A stretch of DNA of 64,000 nucleotides from CAWAPS01 sp963783945. GTDB lineage: Bacteria > Actinomycetota > Acidimicrobiia > Acidimicrobiales > Palsa-688. Position numbers and translations under genes: made by a program. The notes beneath the pieces were generated by a model. That model was not told the origin of the DNA. It worked only from the letters and a program-made list of their open reading frames with translations, and ran no database searches. The stretch covers positions 496,001 to 560,000 of the forward strand of contig CAWAPS010000019.1 of NCBI GenBank assembly GCA_963783945.1. Direction: 5' to 3'. Positions 26,206 to 35,372 of this stretch are shown in pieces (positions within the stretch are counted from its first letter, which is position 1; the number at the start of each line of letters is the position of its first letter).

Positions 26206-27498
26206 GTGGGTGCGTTGGTCGCCGTGGGGTTCGCAGTGATCAAAGGCGATCTGTGGAGATTGCCCCTGGTCCTCGTAGCCGCGGCCGTCGCGGTGGTTGG
26301 CCTTTGGTATCTCGTCTCGCGTCGGGGAGTACGCAGCCTGATCGGCGGCGTGGTCGCCGCCGCCGGCCTCCTGACCGTGTTCCTGGTCGTCCTTACCGCA
26401 GACCACCGGGGCGTTCCGTTCCTCGTGGCGATAGCTCTGATCCTGATATCGGCAGGGGCCGCCCGCTATGCACTGGGCCGTGACGCAGACAGCCTCAGAG
26501 CGGCTACGTCAGGGGGCGGTCCGGTTAGACGACCCCGTCACCCGGTGCTGATTATGAACCCCAAGTCCGGCGGGGGCAAAGTCGAGCGCTACCGGCTGGC
26601 CGACGAGTGCGTTGCTCGCGGGATCGAGCCGATCCTGCTTCAACCCGGCGACGACCTCCTGCAGCTGGCGGCCGAAGCCATCGAAGGGGGGGCTGATGTG
26701 ATCGGCATGGCGGGGGGAGACGGTTCGCAGGCTCTGGTCGCCGGCGTTGCGTCGGAGCACGATATTCCGTACGTGTGTGTACCCGCCGGCACCCGCAACC
26801 ACTTCGCCCTGGATCTGGGCATCGACCGGGACGACGTCGTAGCCGCGCTCGACGCCTTCGTCAACGGCGTCGAGCGGCTAGTCGATCTAGCCCGGGTCAA
26901 CGGGCGGGTCGTGGTCAACAACGCTTGCATGGGCCTGTACGCCAAAATTGTTCAATCACAGGAATACCGCGAAGCCAAGCTCAAGACCGCCGCCGATATG
27001 CTGCCGAATCTTCTCGGGCCCGATGCCGAACCGTTCGATCTGGAGTTCGTCGGGCCCGACGGAGAGGACCACCCGACAGCACACCTGGTGCTGGTGTCCA
27101 ATAACCCCTACGAGCTAACTCACCTGGGAGGCCGGGGCACCCGCGCCCGCATGGATCTCGGGACACTCGGAATTGTCGCCGCCCGCATTGCCGGGCCAAG
27201 GGACGCGGTCACCTTCGTCGGGCTGGAAGCGGCCGGAAAGATCCGCAGCTTCCCGGGATGGCTCGAATGGGACACCCCGACCTTTCGCATCGACTCTCAC
27301 GGGCCGATCGAGATCGCCATAGACGGCGAAGCCATGCTTCTCGACCCACCGCTGCTCTTTGAATCGAGCCCGGCGGCCTTGCGGGTGCGCCTGCCTCCAA
27401 ACGCTCCGGGGTTGGCCCCGGCAGCCGCATCCGTGCAGCTAACCGGCATGACGATCCGCGAGCTGATGGCCACTGCGGCAGGACGAGCCAGCCAGTAG
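26206..27498 (+). CDS. Diacylglycerol/lipid kinase family protein with N-terminal membrane helices
   Basis: The kinase domain starts at about residue 100 with LIMNPKSGGGKVERY and has the GGDGSQALVAG nucleotide motif (MAGGDGS) and PAGTRNHFALDLG, all standard for the DAGK/YegS fold, which phosphorylates lipids such as diacylglycerol. Three or four hydrophobic helices precede it. GTG 26206 is the first standard start, but it cuts the first helix. The frame is open upstream through a basic stretch (KQGPTPKRSKPSPGRR) to a CTG at 26125 placed 9 bases after GGAAGG, so an unusual CTG start is possible. A tiny frame MKPEGYLH ends there in an overlapping CTGA. Confidence 0.82.
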   Translation: MGALVAVGFAVIKGDLWRLPLVLVAAAVAVVGLWYLVSRRGVRSLIGGVVAAAGLLTVFLVVLTADHRGVPFLVAIALILISAGAARYALGRDADSLRAATSGGGPVRRPRHPVLIMNPKSGGGKVERYRLADECVARGIEPILLQPGDDLLQLAAEAIEGGADVIGMAGGDGSQALVAGVASEHDIPYVCVPAGTRNHFALDLGIDRDDVVAALDAFVNGVERLVDLARVNGRVVVNNACMGLYAKIVQSQEYREAKLKTAADMLPNLLGPDAEPFDLEFVGPDGEDHPTAHLVLVSNNPYELTHLGGRGTRARMDLGTLGIVAARIAGPRDAVTFVGLEAAGKIRSFPGWLEWDTPTFRIDSHGPIEIAIDGEAMLLDPPLLFESSPAALRVRLPPNAPGLAPAAASVQLTGMTIRELMATAAGRASQ

Positions 27499-27585
27499 AA
27501 ATGCCGATCTAGGTATGGGCTGCGCTGGACCACCCGGTGGCGCGGTGGCCGAGTCGCGGCTCTGGCCGCTCCTGTAGTTGCAGCC

Positions 27586-27783
27586 GTGCTTGTCGGCTTT
27601 CCGCTGTGGGGCATTCTCCATCCGGCGACGCACAGACTGCAGGATCTCCTGCCTTTCGCCGCTCTGGCCGGGTTGTGCTTGGGCACGGTCGTAGCCGCGG
27701 TCCTCCGGGCCCGGCGGCCGTCTACGTTCGAGTCGCTCGGGCGGGTGTCCATGCCGGCTGAGCGGGAACCGGTCCTGTCCTGA
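27586..27783 (+). CDS. Small hypothetical membrane protein
   Basis: A short protein with two hydrophobic segments (VGFPLWGIL, and LLPFAALAGLCLGTVVAAVL) and a polar tail. The start is uncertain: the frame is open back to 27499 with a basic stretch and further hydrophobic residues (GGRVAALAAPVVAAVL), so an unusual start such as CTG 27520 would give a complete first helix. It follows the lipid-kinase gene in the same frame after its stop. No family recognised. Confidence 0.4.
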   Translation: MLVGFPLWGILHPATHRLQDLLPFAALAGLCLGTVVAAVLRARRPSTFESLGRVSMPAEREPVLS

Positions 27784-27949
27784 TCGGTCCAGCCCGCCAG
27801 CATGGCTCACGGAATGGACTACCCGCTCGCGGGTGGTCTTCCTCAACCCTGTCTTCGGTCATGATGGGTGTTACCTGGTGATGCGGATGCCCCTCCGACG
27901 GGAACCGGATAATGAGCCGTCAAGAGAGAACACGACGAGGGAGGGAAAT

Positions 27950-28150
27950 GTGCGACGAACGGCAGCGTGCCGAAACCAGCTGATCGGCGTACTGGTACGT
28001 CCTCCATGCAGCGGCGGTGAGCAGCACGCTTGGGCTGATCTGGTCATCGACCCTATCGAGCAGATCGAGGAGCTGGCTGATCTACGCCACCGCGGGTTGC
28101 TGACCGCCGAAGAGTTCGAACGCCAGAAGGCAAAAGTAATCAGGCCTTAG
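27950..28150 (+). CDS. SHOCT-domain small protein
   Basis: A 66-residue protein whose C-terminus (DPIEQIEELADLRHRGLLTAEEFERQKAKVI) is a SHOCT domain, a short helical module found at the ends of many bacterial proteins and thought to mediate oligomerisation. GTG at 27950 follows GAGGGAGGGAAA. Its stop lies 9 bases from the stop of the convergent regulator gene. A second SHOCT protein, membrane-anchored, lies at 34974-35372. Confidence 0.65.
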   Translation: MRRTAACRNQLIGVLVRPPCSGGEQHAWADLVIDPIEQIEELADLRHRGLLTAEEFERQKAKVIRP

Positions 28151-28159
28151 GGCGGGCCC

Positions 28160-30748
28160 TTAGTCGGCTCGAGGTCGGCCGACATTCATGTTCCGCGCTA
28201 TCTCCGCGGCTTCGGCCCGGGAGCCGACTCCGAGCTTCCGGTAGATCACCTTCAAGTGGAACTTGAGGGTATTGACCGAAATGTAGAGCTCGCTGGCGAT
28301 TTCTCCCAGGGTCAGCCGACTTGGCAGGAACCGCAACACGTCCCGCTCGCGCCCGGTGAGGGCCTCTTGGGTTGTCGGCGCCTCCTCCGATGGCCGGGCG
28401 ACCGCGGCCCGGCGCAATCGCTCCATCCAGGCCGCAGGTACATGCCAGGCTGAACGCTCGACCAGCTGGATTATTTCGCCACCCTCCGAGACAACAGACT
28501 GCAGGAGCCCGGAGGCGGAAGCATCCTCTGCTGCGTCAGCCACCAGACCAATCACGGCGTCCCGATCCTCGATGCTCCGGGCTTGCAGGAGGGCCAGGAT
28601 GACCTGATGGCGCGGACAGCGGGCGGTGGCGGAGCCGAGACGGGCAAAGGCCGCTCCTTGGTCTCCCACCCCCAGGCTGACCCGAGCAGCACTCACGGGA
28701 CCCCAGAACGGATCGTCGATCTGATTCGCCCACTTCCTGGCCCAGTCGATGTCGTGGCCAGCCAGGGCCAGCTTGGTCCCCACAACAGCCAGTCGTTGGC
28801 GCATGTCGATACCGAACGACTCACCGTCGATCAGACTCTCAGCCTGTACAAGCCATTTCTTTGCCGCGTCTGGCTGACCGTCGTCCAAAGTGGCTTGGAC
28901 CAGCTCTAGCATGGCCAGGATGCGGCAGTAGAGCATCGTCTCGGCCGGGGCCTCGGCCAGCGTTTCCAGTTCGACCAGGGCCCGGGACCGATCGCCGATC
29001 TCGCGCCGGGCGATGGCCTCGGCGAGGGACAACTCGGCTCGGAGAATCGTCATGCTGTCGACTGCGACCGAACCGCAAACTCCGGCGGCGACGCGCAGAG
29101 CATCGACGGGCCGGCCGGCGAGAGCCTGGCCCAAGGCTCGTGTCCCTTCGAAAGCAACCCTCCGAGGAGGGTCACGGCTCAGAGCCTGCTCGGCCTCCCG
29201 CGCCTCCTTGGCCCCATCATCCCACGATTCGGCGAGAGCGAGCTCCCGGGCCACCGTATTCCAGACGAAACGGCCGAGGGGATCCTTCCACCAAGAGTCA
29301 CCGAATTCCCTCAAAGCTTGGCGGGCCAGGGCGCCGCTCCTGGTCCAGTGCCCGGTCATCATTTCGGCCTCGGACTGCAGGATGGTGACCCGGCCTCGCA
29401 GCGTCGCCTCGGGCTTCACTCGCTCCGCCAACCATGACAGCTGCTCGACCAGTTCCACGAACCGGCGGCGGCCAACGAGCAGGTGGCACCAGGCGAACTC
29501 GATCATCGTCTCCAGGTCGACCGCGGCTGCTTCCACAGGTATGGCCGCGATTGTGCGCCGGATGGTCGTCTCCCGCCCGGTGTCGTAGAGTTCGCCGTGC
29601 TTGGCCGACAGCAGCCGCAAAGCGCTGCGGAGGTCGCCGGCGAGAAGCCAGTGCTCGAGGGCCAGGGCCACCTCATTGGCCCCTTCGAACCACCGCGCCG
29701 CTCGCATATGCAGGCCTGCTATGCGGCCCGGGGCAGTTCTCGCCATTTCGCCCAGCAGCGCCGCTCGCACCAGGGCATGCAACTCGAACCATCCCTCGGT
29801 CCCTAGGCGGGTTACGAACAGTCCCCTTTCCTCCGCCTTCAAGAGCAAGTCGGTGACATCGGTACGGCCGGTGAGAGCCAGCCCGAGTCCCGGGTCGATC
29901 CGGTCGACCACCGCGGTATCCGACATGGTTTGCACGAGGTCAGGATCTTCGCGGGAGAGGACCTCGTGCCACACGTAGTCGTGAATAAGCAGATCGGCGC
30001 CGACACCTGACAGTTCCGGGCTGGCACTGGCGCTGGCGGAGCGAGCGGCCAGCGCGGCCAGCTGTACGCCGGCCGCCCAGCCGTCAACGCGCGAGACGGT
30101 CGTTCTCACCTGATCATCGGACATGGCGGGACTCAGACGCTTGAGCATCTCGGCTCCCTCAGACGGTGAGAACTTCAGTTGGGCGAAGTGAACCTCTCCC
30201 AGCCGGCCGCGGGCCCGTAGTCGGTCCAAAGACAGGCCGGGAGCCCGGCGGGAGCACACGACGGCGTGGAGGCTCCCGGGAAGGGCCTCCACGAAATACG
30301 CCAAAGACGCCGCCACCACCTCGTCGTCGTCGACCAGGTGGAAATCGTCGATGACGAGAACCGTCGGGGCCACCAGACAGGTGTCGAGATCCTCGACCAA
30401 CTGGTCTACAGCAGCAAGAACGCCTCCTGGGTGGTGAAGCAGGTCCCGTGATCCCTCACCGCACCCGGGTACCACCGTCTCCAGCGCGCTGATGACATCT
30501 GACCACAGCTGGATCGCATCCCGATCGGTGTCGTCCACGGTCAACCAGCACTTCGGCATGGTGGCCTCGGCCATCCATGCTGACAAGAGGGCCGTCTTGC
30601 CGGCGCCGGCAGGGGCCACGACCAGGGAGGCGGGCCCTTGAACGATCTCGTCCAACAGATGATGGAGACGTGGGCGCCGCACGTGATAGCCAGGCGGCGG
30701 AGGCAACTTCAACTTCGCCTTCAGCACAGCCGATCGAGTGTCGATCAA
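28160..30748 (-). CDS. Large ATP-binding LuxR (MalT/LAL-type) regulator
   Basis: An 862-residue STAND-type transcription regulator. The N-terminus has a Walker A motif (VVAPAGAGKTALL, about residues 38-50) and Walker B (VLVIDDFHLVDDDE); the middle is TPR-like helical; the C-terminus is a LuxR HTH (LTGRERDVLRFLPSRL, then ELYISVNTLKFHLK). Such proteins sense an inducer and activate nearby genes. The annotated TTG start has no ribosome site. An ATG at 30783 with a strong AAAGGAG site reads MADGGRQKAPP and runs out of frame in a G7 tract (+ strand 30750-30756); one more base would join it to LIDTRSAVLKAK. It is a paralogue of, and divergent from, the next gene. Confidence 0.88.
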   Translation of the reverse strand: MIDTRSAVLKAKLKLPPPPGYHVRRPRLHHLLDEIVQGPASLVVAPAGAGKTALLSAWMAEATMPKCWLTVDDTDRDAIQLWSDVISALETVVPGCGEGSRDLLHHPGGVLAAVDQLVEDLDTCLVAPTVLVIDDFHLVDDDEVVAASLAYFVEALPGSLHAVVCSRRAPGLSLDRLRARGRLGEVHFAQLKFSPSEGAEMLKRLSPAMSDDQVRTTVSRVDGWAAGVQLAALAARSASASASPELSGVGADLLIHDYVWHEVLSREDPDLVQTMSDTAVVDRIDPGLGLALTGRTDVTDLLLKAEERGLFVTRLGTEGWFELHALVRAALLGEMARTAPGRIAGLHMRAARWFEGANEVALALEHWLLAGDLRSALRLLSAKHGELYDTGRETTIRRTIAAIPVEAAAVDLETMIEFAWCHLLVGRRRFVELVEQLSWLAERVKPEATLRGRVTILQSEAEMMTGHWTRSGALARQALREFGDSWWKDPLGRFVWNTVARELALAESWDDGAKEAREAEQALSRDPPRRVAFEGTRALGQALAGRPVDALRVAAGVCGSVAVDSMTILRAELSLAEAIARREIGDRSRALVELETLAEAPAETMLYCRILAMLELVQATLDDGQPDAAKKWLVQAESLIDGESFGIDMRQRLAVVGTKLALAGHDIDWARKWANQIDDPFWGPVSAARVSLGVGDQGAAFARLGSATARCPRHQVILALLQARSIEDRDAVIGLVADAAEDASASGLLQSVVSEGGEIIQLVERSAWHVPAAWMERLRRAAVARPSEEAPTTQEALTGRERDVLRFLPSRLTLGEIASELYISVNTLKFHLKVIYRKLGVGSRAEAAEIARNMNVGRPRAD

Positions 30749-30749
30749 C

Positions 30750-30756
30750 GGGGGGG
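30750..30756. other. G7 homopolymer between the best start codon and the regulator frame
   Basis: Seven G on the plus strand (seven C on the coding strand) separate the ATG at 30783, which has the strong AAAGGAG ribosome site, from the long regulator frame. With seven bases the short frame ends at TGA after 12 codons. With eight, translation would continue into the regulator. This is the layout of a slippage-controlled switch, or of a single-base sequence error. Confidence 0.6.
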
Positions 30757-30979
30757 TGCCTTCTGGCGTCCGCCGTCAGCCATCCAGTCTCCTTTTCTAC
30801 CCGTGATCTCAGGCCATCAGAGGCGGTCGCAACAATAACAAGCCAACGGCTGAGTCAAAGGTATTACCGGTCCCGAAAGACCTGGCCTCTACGCGCTGTC
30901 CCCATACGACCTCCACACCAGATCCATATGATCTGCACCCGATCGCCATTGCTTGGACCACATTGGCCTGCCAGGGTGG

Positions 30980-33664
30980 ATGGGTGTGGCAGGTGAAGTG
31001 AACGCAACCGGGGGGAAAGTCTCTGGCCATCGCCGGGGCAGCATTGGTGGGGGCCCATCGGCCCAGCTCCCGGCGGGATCCCGTCTGCTGAGAGCGAAGC
31101 TTCGGGCGCCGGCAACTCCTGATCACTACGTTCGCAGAGCACGTCTGCATCATCTGCTCGACGAGCTCGTCCGGGCCCCGGGTACGCTCGTTATCGCCCC
31201 GGCGGGAGCAGGTAAGACCTCTCTCCTGTCGAGTTGGGCGGCAGAGCTCACCGCCCCGCCCTGCTGGTTGACTTTGGACGAAGGGGATCGAGACGTCGCC
31301 CAGCTGTGGTTAGGCGTCATCGGGGCCGTCGAATCGCGCTGGCCCGGATGCGGCCAGGATGCGGCGCAGGTGGTCCGGCATCGCGGCGGTATCCACGAGG
31401 CGATCGACCAACTGATGGCTGACATCGAAGCCCGCCTCCCAACCACGGCAATCCTGGTGATCGATGATCTTCACGTCGTCGACGACGATGACGCAGTCAT
31501 GGCCTCGCTGTCCTATTTTCTCAAGGAGCTGCCGGCTTCGGTGCGCGCCGTGCTGGCCTCCCGCCGGCTGCCGAAACTTCCGCTGGACCGGCTACGAGCC
31601 CAGGGCATAGTGGGTGAGGTGCATTTTTCGGAACTGCGGTTCTCGCCCGCCGAGTCGGCCGAGATGCTCGCTCACCTGGTCCCGTCCATGCCCGAGGACC
31701 GAGTGAAAACGACCTGCGCCCTGGCCGAAGGCTGGGCGGCCGGTCTGCAGCTCGCCGCCCTCGCGACTCGGGCCGCTCGAGCCGTCGAGAGCCCAGAACC
31801 CCCGAGTGTCGACGCCGAACTGTTGATCCACGACTACGTCTGGAACGAGGTTCTCGCCAGCGAGCCCCCTGATCTTGTCCAGGTTTTGCTGGACATTTCG
31901 GTCGTCGAGAGAGTCGACCCGAGACTGTCACTAGCGCTCACCGGCCGGCCCGATGTCGGCGACCTTCTCCTGCAAGCCGAAGCCCGGGGATTGTTCGTCA
32001 GCCGCTTGGGTCCCGACGGCTGGTTCGAAGTTCATGCGCTGGTTCGCAGTGCTCTGGTTGGAAGGTTGTCCGCAACCTCCCCGCATAGGCTGCGCCATCA
32101 ACATCTTGCGGCGGCCCGATGGTTCGAGGCAGCTGATGAGGTCACCTTGTCGCTCGACCACTGGCTGCTCGCCGGCGACCCGCGCAACGCCCTGCGCCTG
32201 CTGGCATCCAAGCACCGGGACATCTACGAGACGGGACGAGAGACAACTCTCAGGCGAACTCTGGACGCCATCCCGATGGACACAGCCACGGCCGGCATCG
32301 AAACCATGATCGAGTACGCCTGGTGTCACGTGTATGTCGACCGGCGCCGCTTCGTCGAGTTGGTCGACGAGATCGCATGGTGGGTCGATCGATGGGGCGC
32401 CGACAACGCGCTTCGAGCCCGGACCACCATCCTGCAGTCCATTGCCGAAACCATTGGCGGACGATGGCAGACCGGGGGTGCGCTGGCCCGCCAAGCCCTG
32501 GAGTCGATGGACGGCTGGTGGTGGAAGGATCCCTTTGGTCCCTTCGGGTGGAACATGGTAGCCCGCCAGATTGCTCTGTCTGAGGCGTGGGATGACGACG
32601 CAGACGAGGTTCGCCAAGCGGAGATGGCCCTGGTGCGAGACCCCCGCCGCCGCGTCGCCTTCGAAGGAACCCGGGCCTTGGGCGAGGCGCTGGCCGGCCG
32701 GCCGGTGGACGCCCTGCGGGTGGCAGCCGGCGTCCGTGGTGTAGCTGTTATCGAGAATGTGACCATGCTCGGTGGTGAGCTGCGCGCCGCGGAAGCCATC
32801 TCGCACCGAGAGATCGGTGAACGGGCGCGAGCCCTGGTCGAATTGGAAGCCCTGGCCCGGGACCCGGCCGAGCCGTTGCTCTACTGCCGTGTTCTGGCCC
32901 TGCTCGAGCTGACTCGAGCTCACCTCGACGACAACGACGTGGCCGGGGCGACAGAGTTGTTCGCCGAAACAAGGTCCCTTGTCGACAACGAATCCTTTGG
33001 AGCTGACGGCCGTCAGTGGCTGGCTCGGACCGGGATCACCCTTGGTCTGGCCACTGGTGATTTGAGCTCCGCCGCCGCTTGGTCTCGGCAGATCCAGGAT
33101 TCCTTCTGGGGTCCCATCAGCGCGGCCCGGTTGGACTTGGCCGCCGGCGCCCCGAGCGCAGCCTCGGCCACGTTGGATGCCGCCTCGCCGCGCTGTCCTC
33201 GACACGAGGTCGTCCTTGCCCTGCTGCTGGCGCAAACGGCTGATGATGCTGACGAAGGCCTGAAACAGGTCATGGCGGCACTGGAGTGGGCGGCGGGCAA
33301 TGGTCTGTTGCAGACGGTCGCATCCGAGGGACGCAACCTCTTTCCCTTGTTCGAGGGCGCGATGTGGCGGGTGCCGCAACCGTGGATGGAACGGCTGCGG
33401 CGGGTGTCCGCCAACTACGAGGTGGTTGAGCGGCAAAACCCCACGGTCCACGAGCCACTCACGGACCGGGAGCGCGACGTATTGCGATTCCTACCCAGCC
33501 GCCTCACCATCGCGGAGATCGCCAGCGAGCTCTATATCTCGGTCAACACGCTGAAGTTCCATCTGAAGGTCATTTACCGGAAGCTGGGCGTGCGATCCAG
33601 GGCTGAAGCCGCCGAACAGGCCAGACATATGAGCTCGAGCAGCCGGAGCGATCCGAACCCGTGA
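30980..33664 (+). CDS. Large ATP-binding LuxR (MalT/LAL-type) regulator, paralogue
   Basis: About 894 residues, homologous along the whole length to the regulator at 28160-30748. Walker A is VIAPAGAGKTSLL and Walker B ILVIDDLHVVDDDD; the C-terminal LuxR HTH is LTDRERDVLRFLPSRL and ELYISVNTLKFHLK, nearly the same as in its partner, so both may bind similar sites. The start is uncertain: TTG 30953, ATG 30980, GTG 30986 and GTG 30998 are in frame. GTG 30986 has a GGGTGG at suitable distance; ATG 30980 is given as a compromise. The roughly 200-base gap to the divergent partner must hold both promoters. Confidence 0.87.
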   Translation: MGVAGEVNATGGKVSGHRRGSIGGGPSAQLPAGSRLLRAKLRAPATPDHYVRRARLHHLLDELVRAPGTLVIAPAGAGKTSLLSSWAAELTAPPCWLTLDEGDRDVAQLWLGVIGAVESRWPGCGQDAAQVVRHRGGIHEAIDQLMADIEARLPTTAILVIDDLHVVDDDDAVMASLSYFLKELPASVRAVLASRRLPKLPLDRLRAQGIVGEVHFSELRFSPAESAEMLAHLVPSMPEDRVKTTCALAEGWAAGLQLAALATRAARAVESPEPPSVDAELLIHDYVWNEVLASEPPDLVQVLLDISVVERVDPRLSLALTGRPDVGDLLLQAEARGLFVSRLGPDGWFEVHALVRSALVGRLSATSPHRLRHQHLAAARWFEAADEVTLSLDHWLLAGDPRNALRLLASKHRDIYETGRETTLRRTLDAIPMDTATAGIETMIEYAWCHVYVDRRRFVELVDEIAWWVDRWGADNALRARTTILQSIAETIGGRWQTGGALARQALESMDGWWWKDPFGPFGWNMVARQIALSEAWDDDADEVRQAEMALVRDPRRRVAFEGTRALGEALAGRPVDALRVAAGVRGVAVIENVTMLGGELRAAEAISHREIGERARALVELEALARDPAEPLLYCRVLALLELTRAHLDDNDVAGATELFAETRSLVDNESFGADGRQWLARTGITLGLATGDLSSAAAWSRQIQDSFWGPISAARLDLAAGAPSAASATLDAASPRCPRHEVVLALLLAQTADDADEGLKQVMAALEWAAGNGLLQTVASEGRNLFPLFEGAMWRVPQPWMERLRRVSANYEVVERQNPTVHEPLTDRERDVLRFLPSRLTIAEIASELYISVNTLKFHLKVIYRKLGVRSRAEAAEQARHMSSSSRSDPNP

Positions 33665-33668
33665 CCCA

Positions 33669-33687
33669 GGGGGCAGGGGTGGCCCCC
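33669..33687. terminator. Possible short hairpin between convergent genes
   Basis: GGGGGC at 33669-33674 can pair with GCCCCC at 33682-33687 around a 7-base loop, right after the stop of the plus-strand regulator and before the 3' end of the minus-strand membrane gene. There is no T run, so it is only a candidate terminator. Confidence 0.3.
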
Positions 33688-33735
33688 AGATAGGCACTCC
33701 CCCGTCATGGGAGACCGGGAGAGCCGGGACGCCGC

Positions 33736-34149
33736 TCAGGACAGCTCTGCCGGATCGCGGCGTGGCGCTTCTACTTCGAAATGGGCCAATAGCCCATAGA
33801 TCACCATGACCGAGATGCCGATATACACCAGCGTCCAGACCGGATAGTAGGCCAGCCAGGTGGCTGCAGTGATCGCCAGGGCCCCGGCCGCCACAACGCC
33901 AATCCAGCGTGACACCTCGGACGCGATGCCCGTAGGTGCCAGGATCAGGAATCCCGCCACGATCAAAACGATGCCGACGATCAACCAAACCCAGCCGTAG
34001 GTCTTCAGGGTGTGCCCGAACAGGGCCTGGGTGAGACCATCCTGCACTGTGCCCTTGAAGCGGAAGGCCCATATCGCATCGAAGATCCGCATGACGCCGG
34101 CAATAATCAACACCACGGCCGAGAAGGTCACCCACCCTGATCGTTTCAC
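33736..34149 (-). CDS. DUF7144-like four-helix membrane protein
   Basis: A 137-residue integral membrane protein with four hydrophobic helices (VTFSAVVLIIAGVMRIFDAIW, YGWVWLIVGIVLIVAGFLIL, IGVVAAGALAITAATWL, YIGISVMVIYGLLA). The pattern matches a family of small actinobacterial membrane proteins I know as DUF7144. GTG at 34149 follows GGGAGGTATC, which decides the start over the open frame upstream. The function is unknown; such genes often cluster with stress-response genes. Confidence 0.65.
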   Translation of the reverse strand: MKRSGWVTFSAVVLIIAGVMRIFDAIWAFRFKGTVQDGLTQALFGHTLKTYGWVWLIVGIVLIVAGFLILAPTGIASEVSRWIGVVAAGALAITAATWLAYYPVWTLVYIGISVMVIYGLLAHFEVEAPRRDPAELS

Positions 34150-34270
34150 TCGATACCTCCCTTTCGTCTCCGGTTTCCCGGTGTCGCCGGGACTTTCGGA
34201 GTTACCTCCTAATGGTTGCCCGTCCGGGGGTGGTTGAGCCCTACCCGATGCCGGGTGGAAGCGGAGGCCG

Positions 34271-34296
34271 GGGACCACCCGCGATGGGGTGGTCCC
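34271..34296. promoter_or_regulatory. Perfect 10-bp hairpin in the divergent intergenic region
   Basis: GGGACCACCC (34271-34280) and GGGTGGTCCC (34287-34296) form a perfect stem with a 6-base loop. It lies between the starts of two divergent genes, 35 bases before the GTG at 34331. It could be a dimeric-regulator operator or an mRNA leader hairpin. Confidence 0.5.
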
Positions 34297-34330
34297 GCGG
34301 CACCCCTCGCCATGAGAGCATGATCAGGTC

Positions 34331-34816
34331 GTGACAAGTCCACCGCCCGGCGACCGCAGGAAATCGATAGATAGCGACCTGGTTCAATACGTGCTGATGG
34401 TCGTACCGGATCTGGACGCGCTGGCGACCATCGCGCCGGCACTCGCAGACCTGGTTGAGGCGGAAGCCATCAGGATTCTCGACCTGGTGGTGGCGGCGAG
34501 AGGAGACGACGGAGCACTATCGGTCTTGGAACTCGAGGACGTCCCTAGCCTCGAGCGGCTCATGGAGGTCGAGGGTGAGGTGGGCGGCCTGCTCAGTGAT
34601 CACGACATCGAACTGGTCGCACTGACGCTCCGTCCGGGCGAAGCCGGGATGGTTGTGGTCACCGAGGATCGGTGGGCTGAAACCATTTCCTCCTCAGCTC
34701 GGCGGGCTGGCGGCACCATCATCGCCGGTGAGCGCATCCCTCGGTCACGGGTGCAGGCCGCGCTCACCGACATATCCGGCCAACAGGGTTCAGAGGACAC
34801 CGATACCGACGCTTAG
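34331..34816 (+). CDS. DUF6325-like protein
   Basis: A 161-residue soluble protein. The core VQYVLMVVPDLDALATIAPALADLVEAEAIRILDLVVAARGDDG resembles the DUF6325/DUF1269 group of small alpha-beta proteins, with an acidic tail (GSEDTDTDA). GTG at 34331 is the only well-placed start. The family is often near SHOCT and small membrane proteins, as here. The function is unknown. Confidence 0.55.
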   Translation: MTSPPPGDRRKSIDSDLVQYVLMVVPDLDALATIAPALADLVEAEAIRILDLVVAARGDDGALSVLELEDVPSLERLMEVEGEVGGLLSDHDIELVALTLRPGEAGMVVVTEDRWAETISSSARRAGGTIIAGERIPRSRVQAALTDISGQQGSEDTDTDA

Positions 34817-34973
34817 GATTCAAGCCGTCAACCTGGGGGATCATTCGGCCGGGCACCAGCGACCGATCGTCACTAGTGCCCGGCCTCGGAACGACTCAGT
34901 CTCGGTTCGGCTCAGGCCGTTGCGGGCCTGAGCCGCTAACCCCTATTCCGGCCTTGACCCGGCTCGGTACCGC

Positions 34974-35372
34974 TCAGGATGCCAGGACCTTGGTCTTTTG
35001 GGCTTCGAACTCCGCGTCGGTCAGGACTCCCTTGTCCTTCAGCTCGGCCAGCTTCGCCAGCTGGTCAGCCGGTGAAGCTGTGTCTGCCGCCACTTCCTGG
35101 ACGTAACCGCGGAACTCCTCTTGCTGCTTAGCCGCCTGGCGCATACCGCGCTCCTGCATGCCCTTGCCGTTGAAGATGAGGTAAAGGAGGATTCCCAGGA
35201 ACGGGAGAACGATGACGAAGATTACCCAAAGCGTCTTGACTACTCCGCTCATTTCGTGGTTACGGAAGATGTCAGCGAAGATCGTTATCAGGAGCCAGAT
35301 CCAGATGAAAAACAGAAAGAACCACAGCATGGTCCAGAAGACGCCTAGTAGCGGATAGTCGTACGACAGCAT
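34974..35372 (-). CDS. Membrane protein with PLDc_N-like helices and SHOCT domain
   Basis: A 132-residue protein. Two hydrophobic helices (TMLWFFLFFIWIWLLITIFADIF, and VVKTLWVIFVIVLPFLGILLYLIF) form a phospholipase-D N-terminal-like anchor, followed by a linker and a C-terminal SHOCT domain (DQLAKLAELKDKGVLTDAEFEAQKTKVL). ATG at 35372 follows AGGAGCAGACC. Proteins of this build are common in actinobacteria; a scaffold or stress role is guessed but not known. Confidence 0.75.
   Translation of the reverse strand: MLSYDYPLLGVFWTMLWFFLFFIWIWLLITIFADIFRNHEMSGVVKTLWVIFVIVLPFLGILLYLIFNGKGMQERGMRQAAKQQEEFRGYVQEVAADTASPADQLAKLAELKDKGVLTDAEFEAQKTKVLAS

Noticed and set aside
31931..33451. A 506-codon minus-strand reading frame inside the plus-strand regulator
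   Set aside because: It is a shadow of the LuxR-type regulator, with no recognisable domain or start signal.
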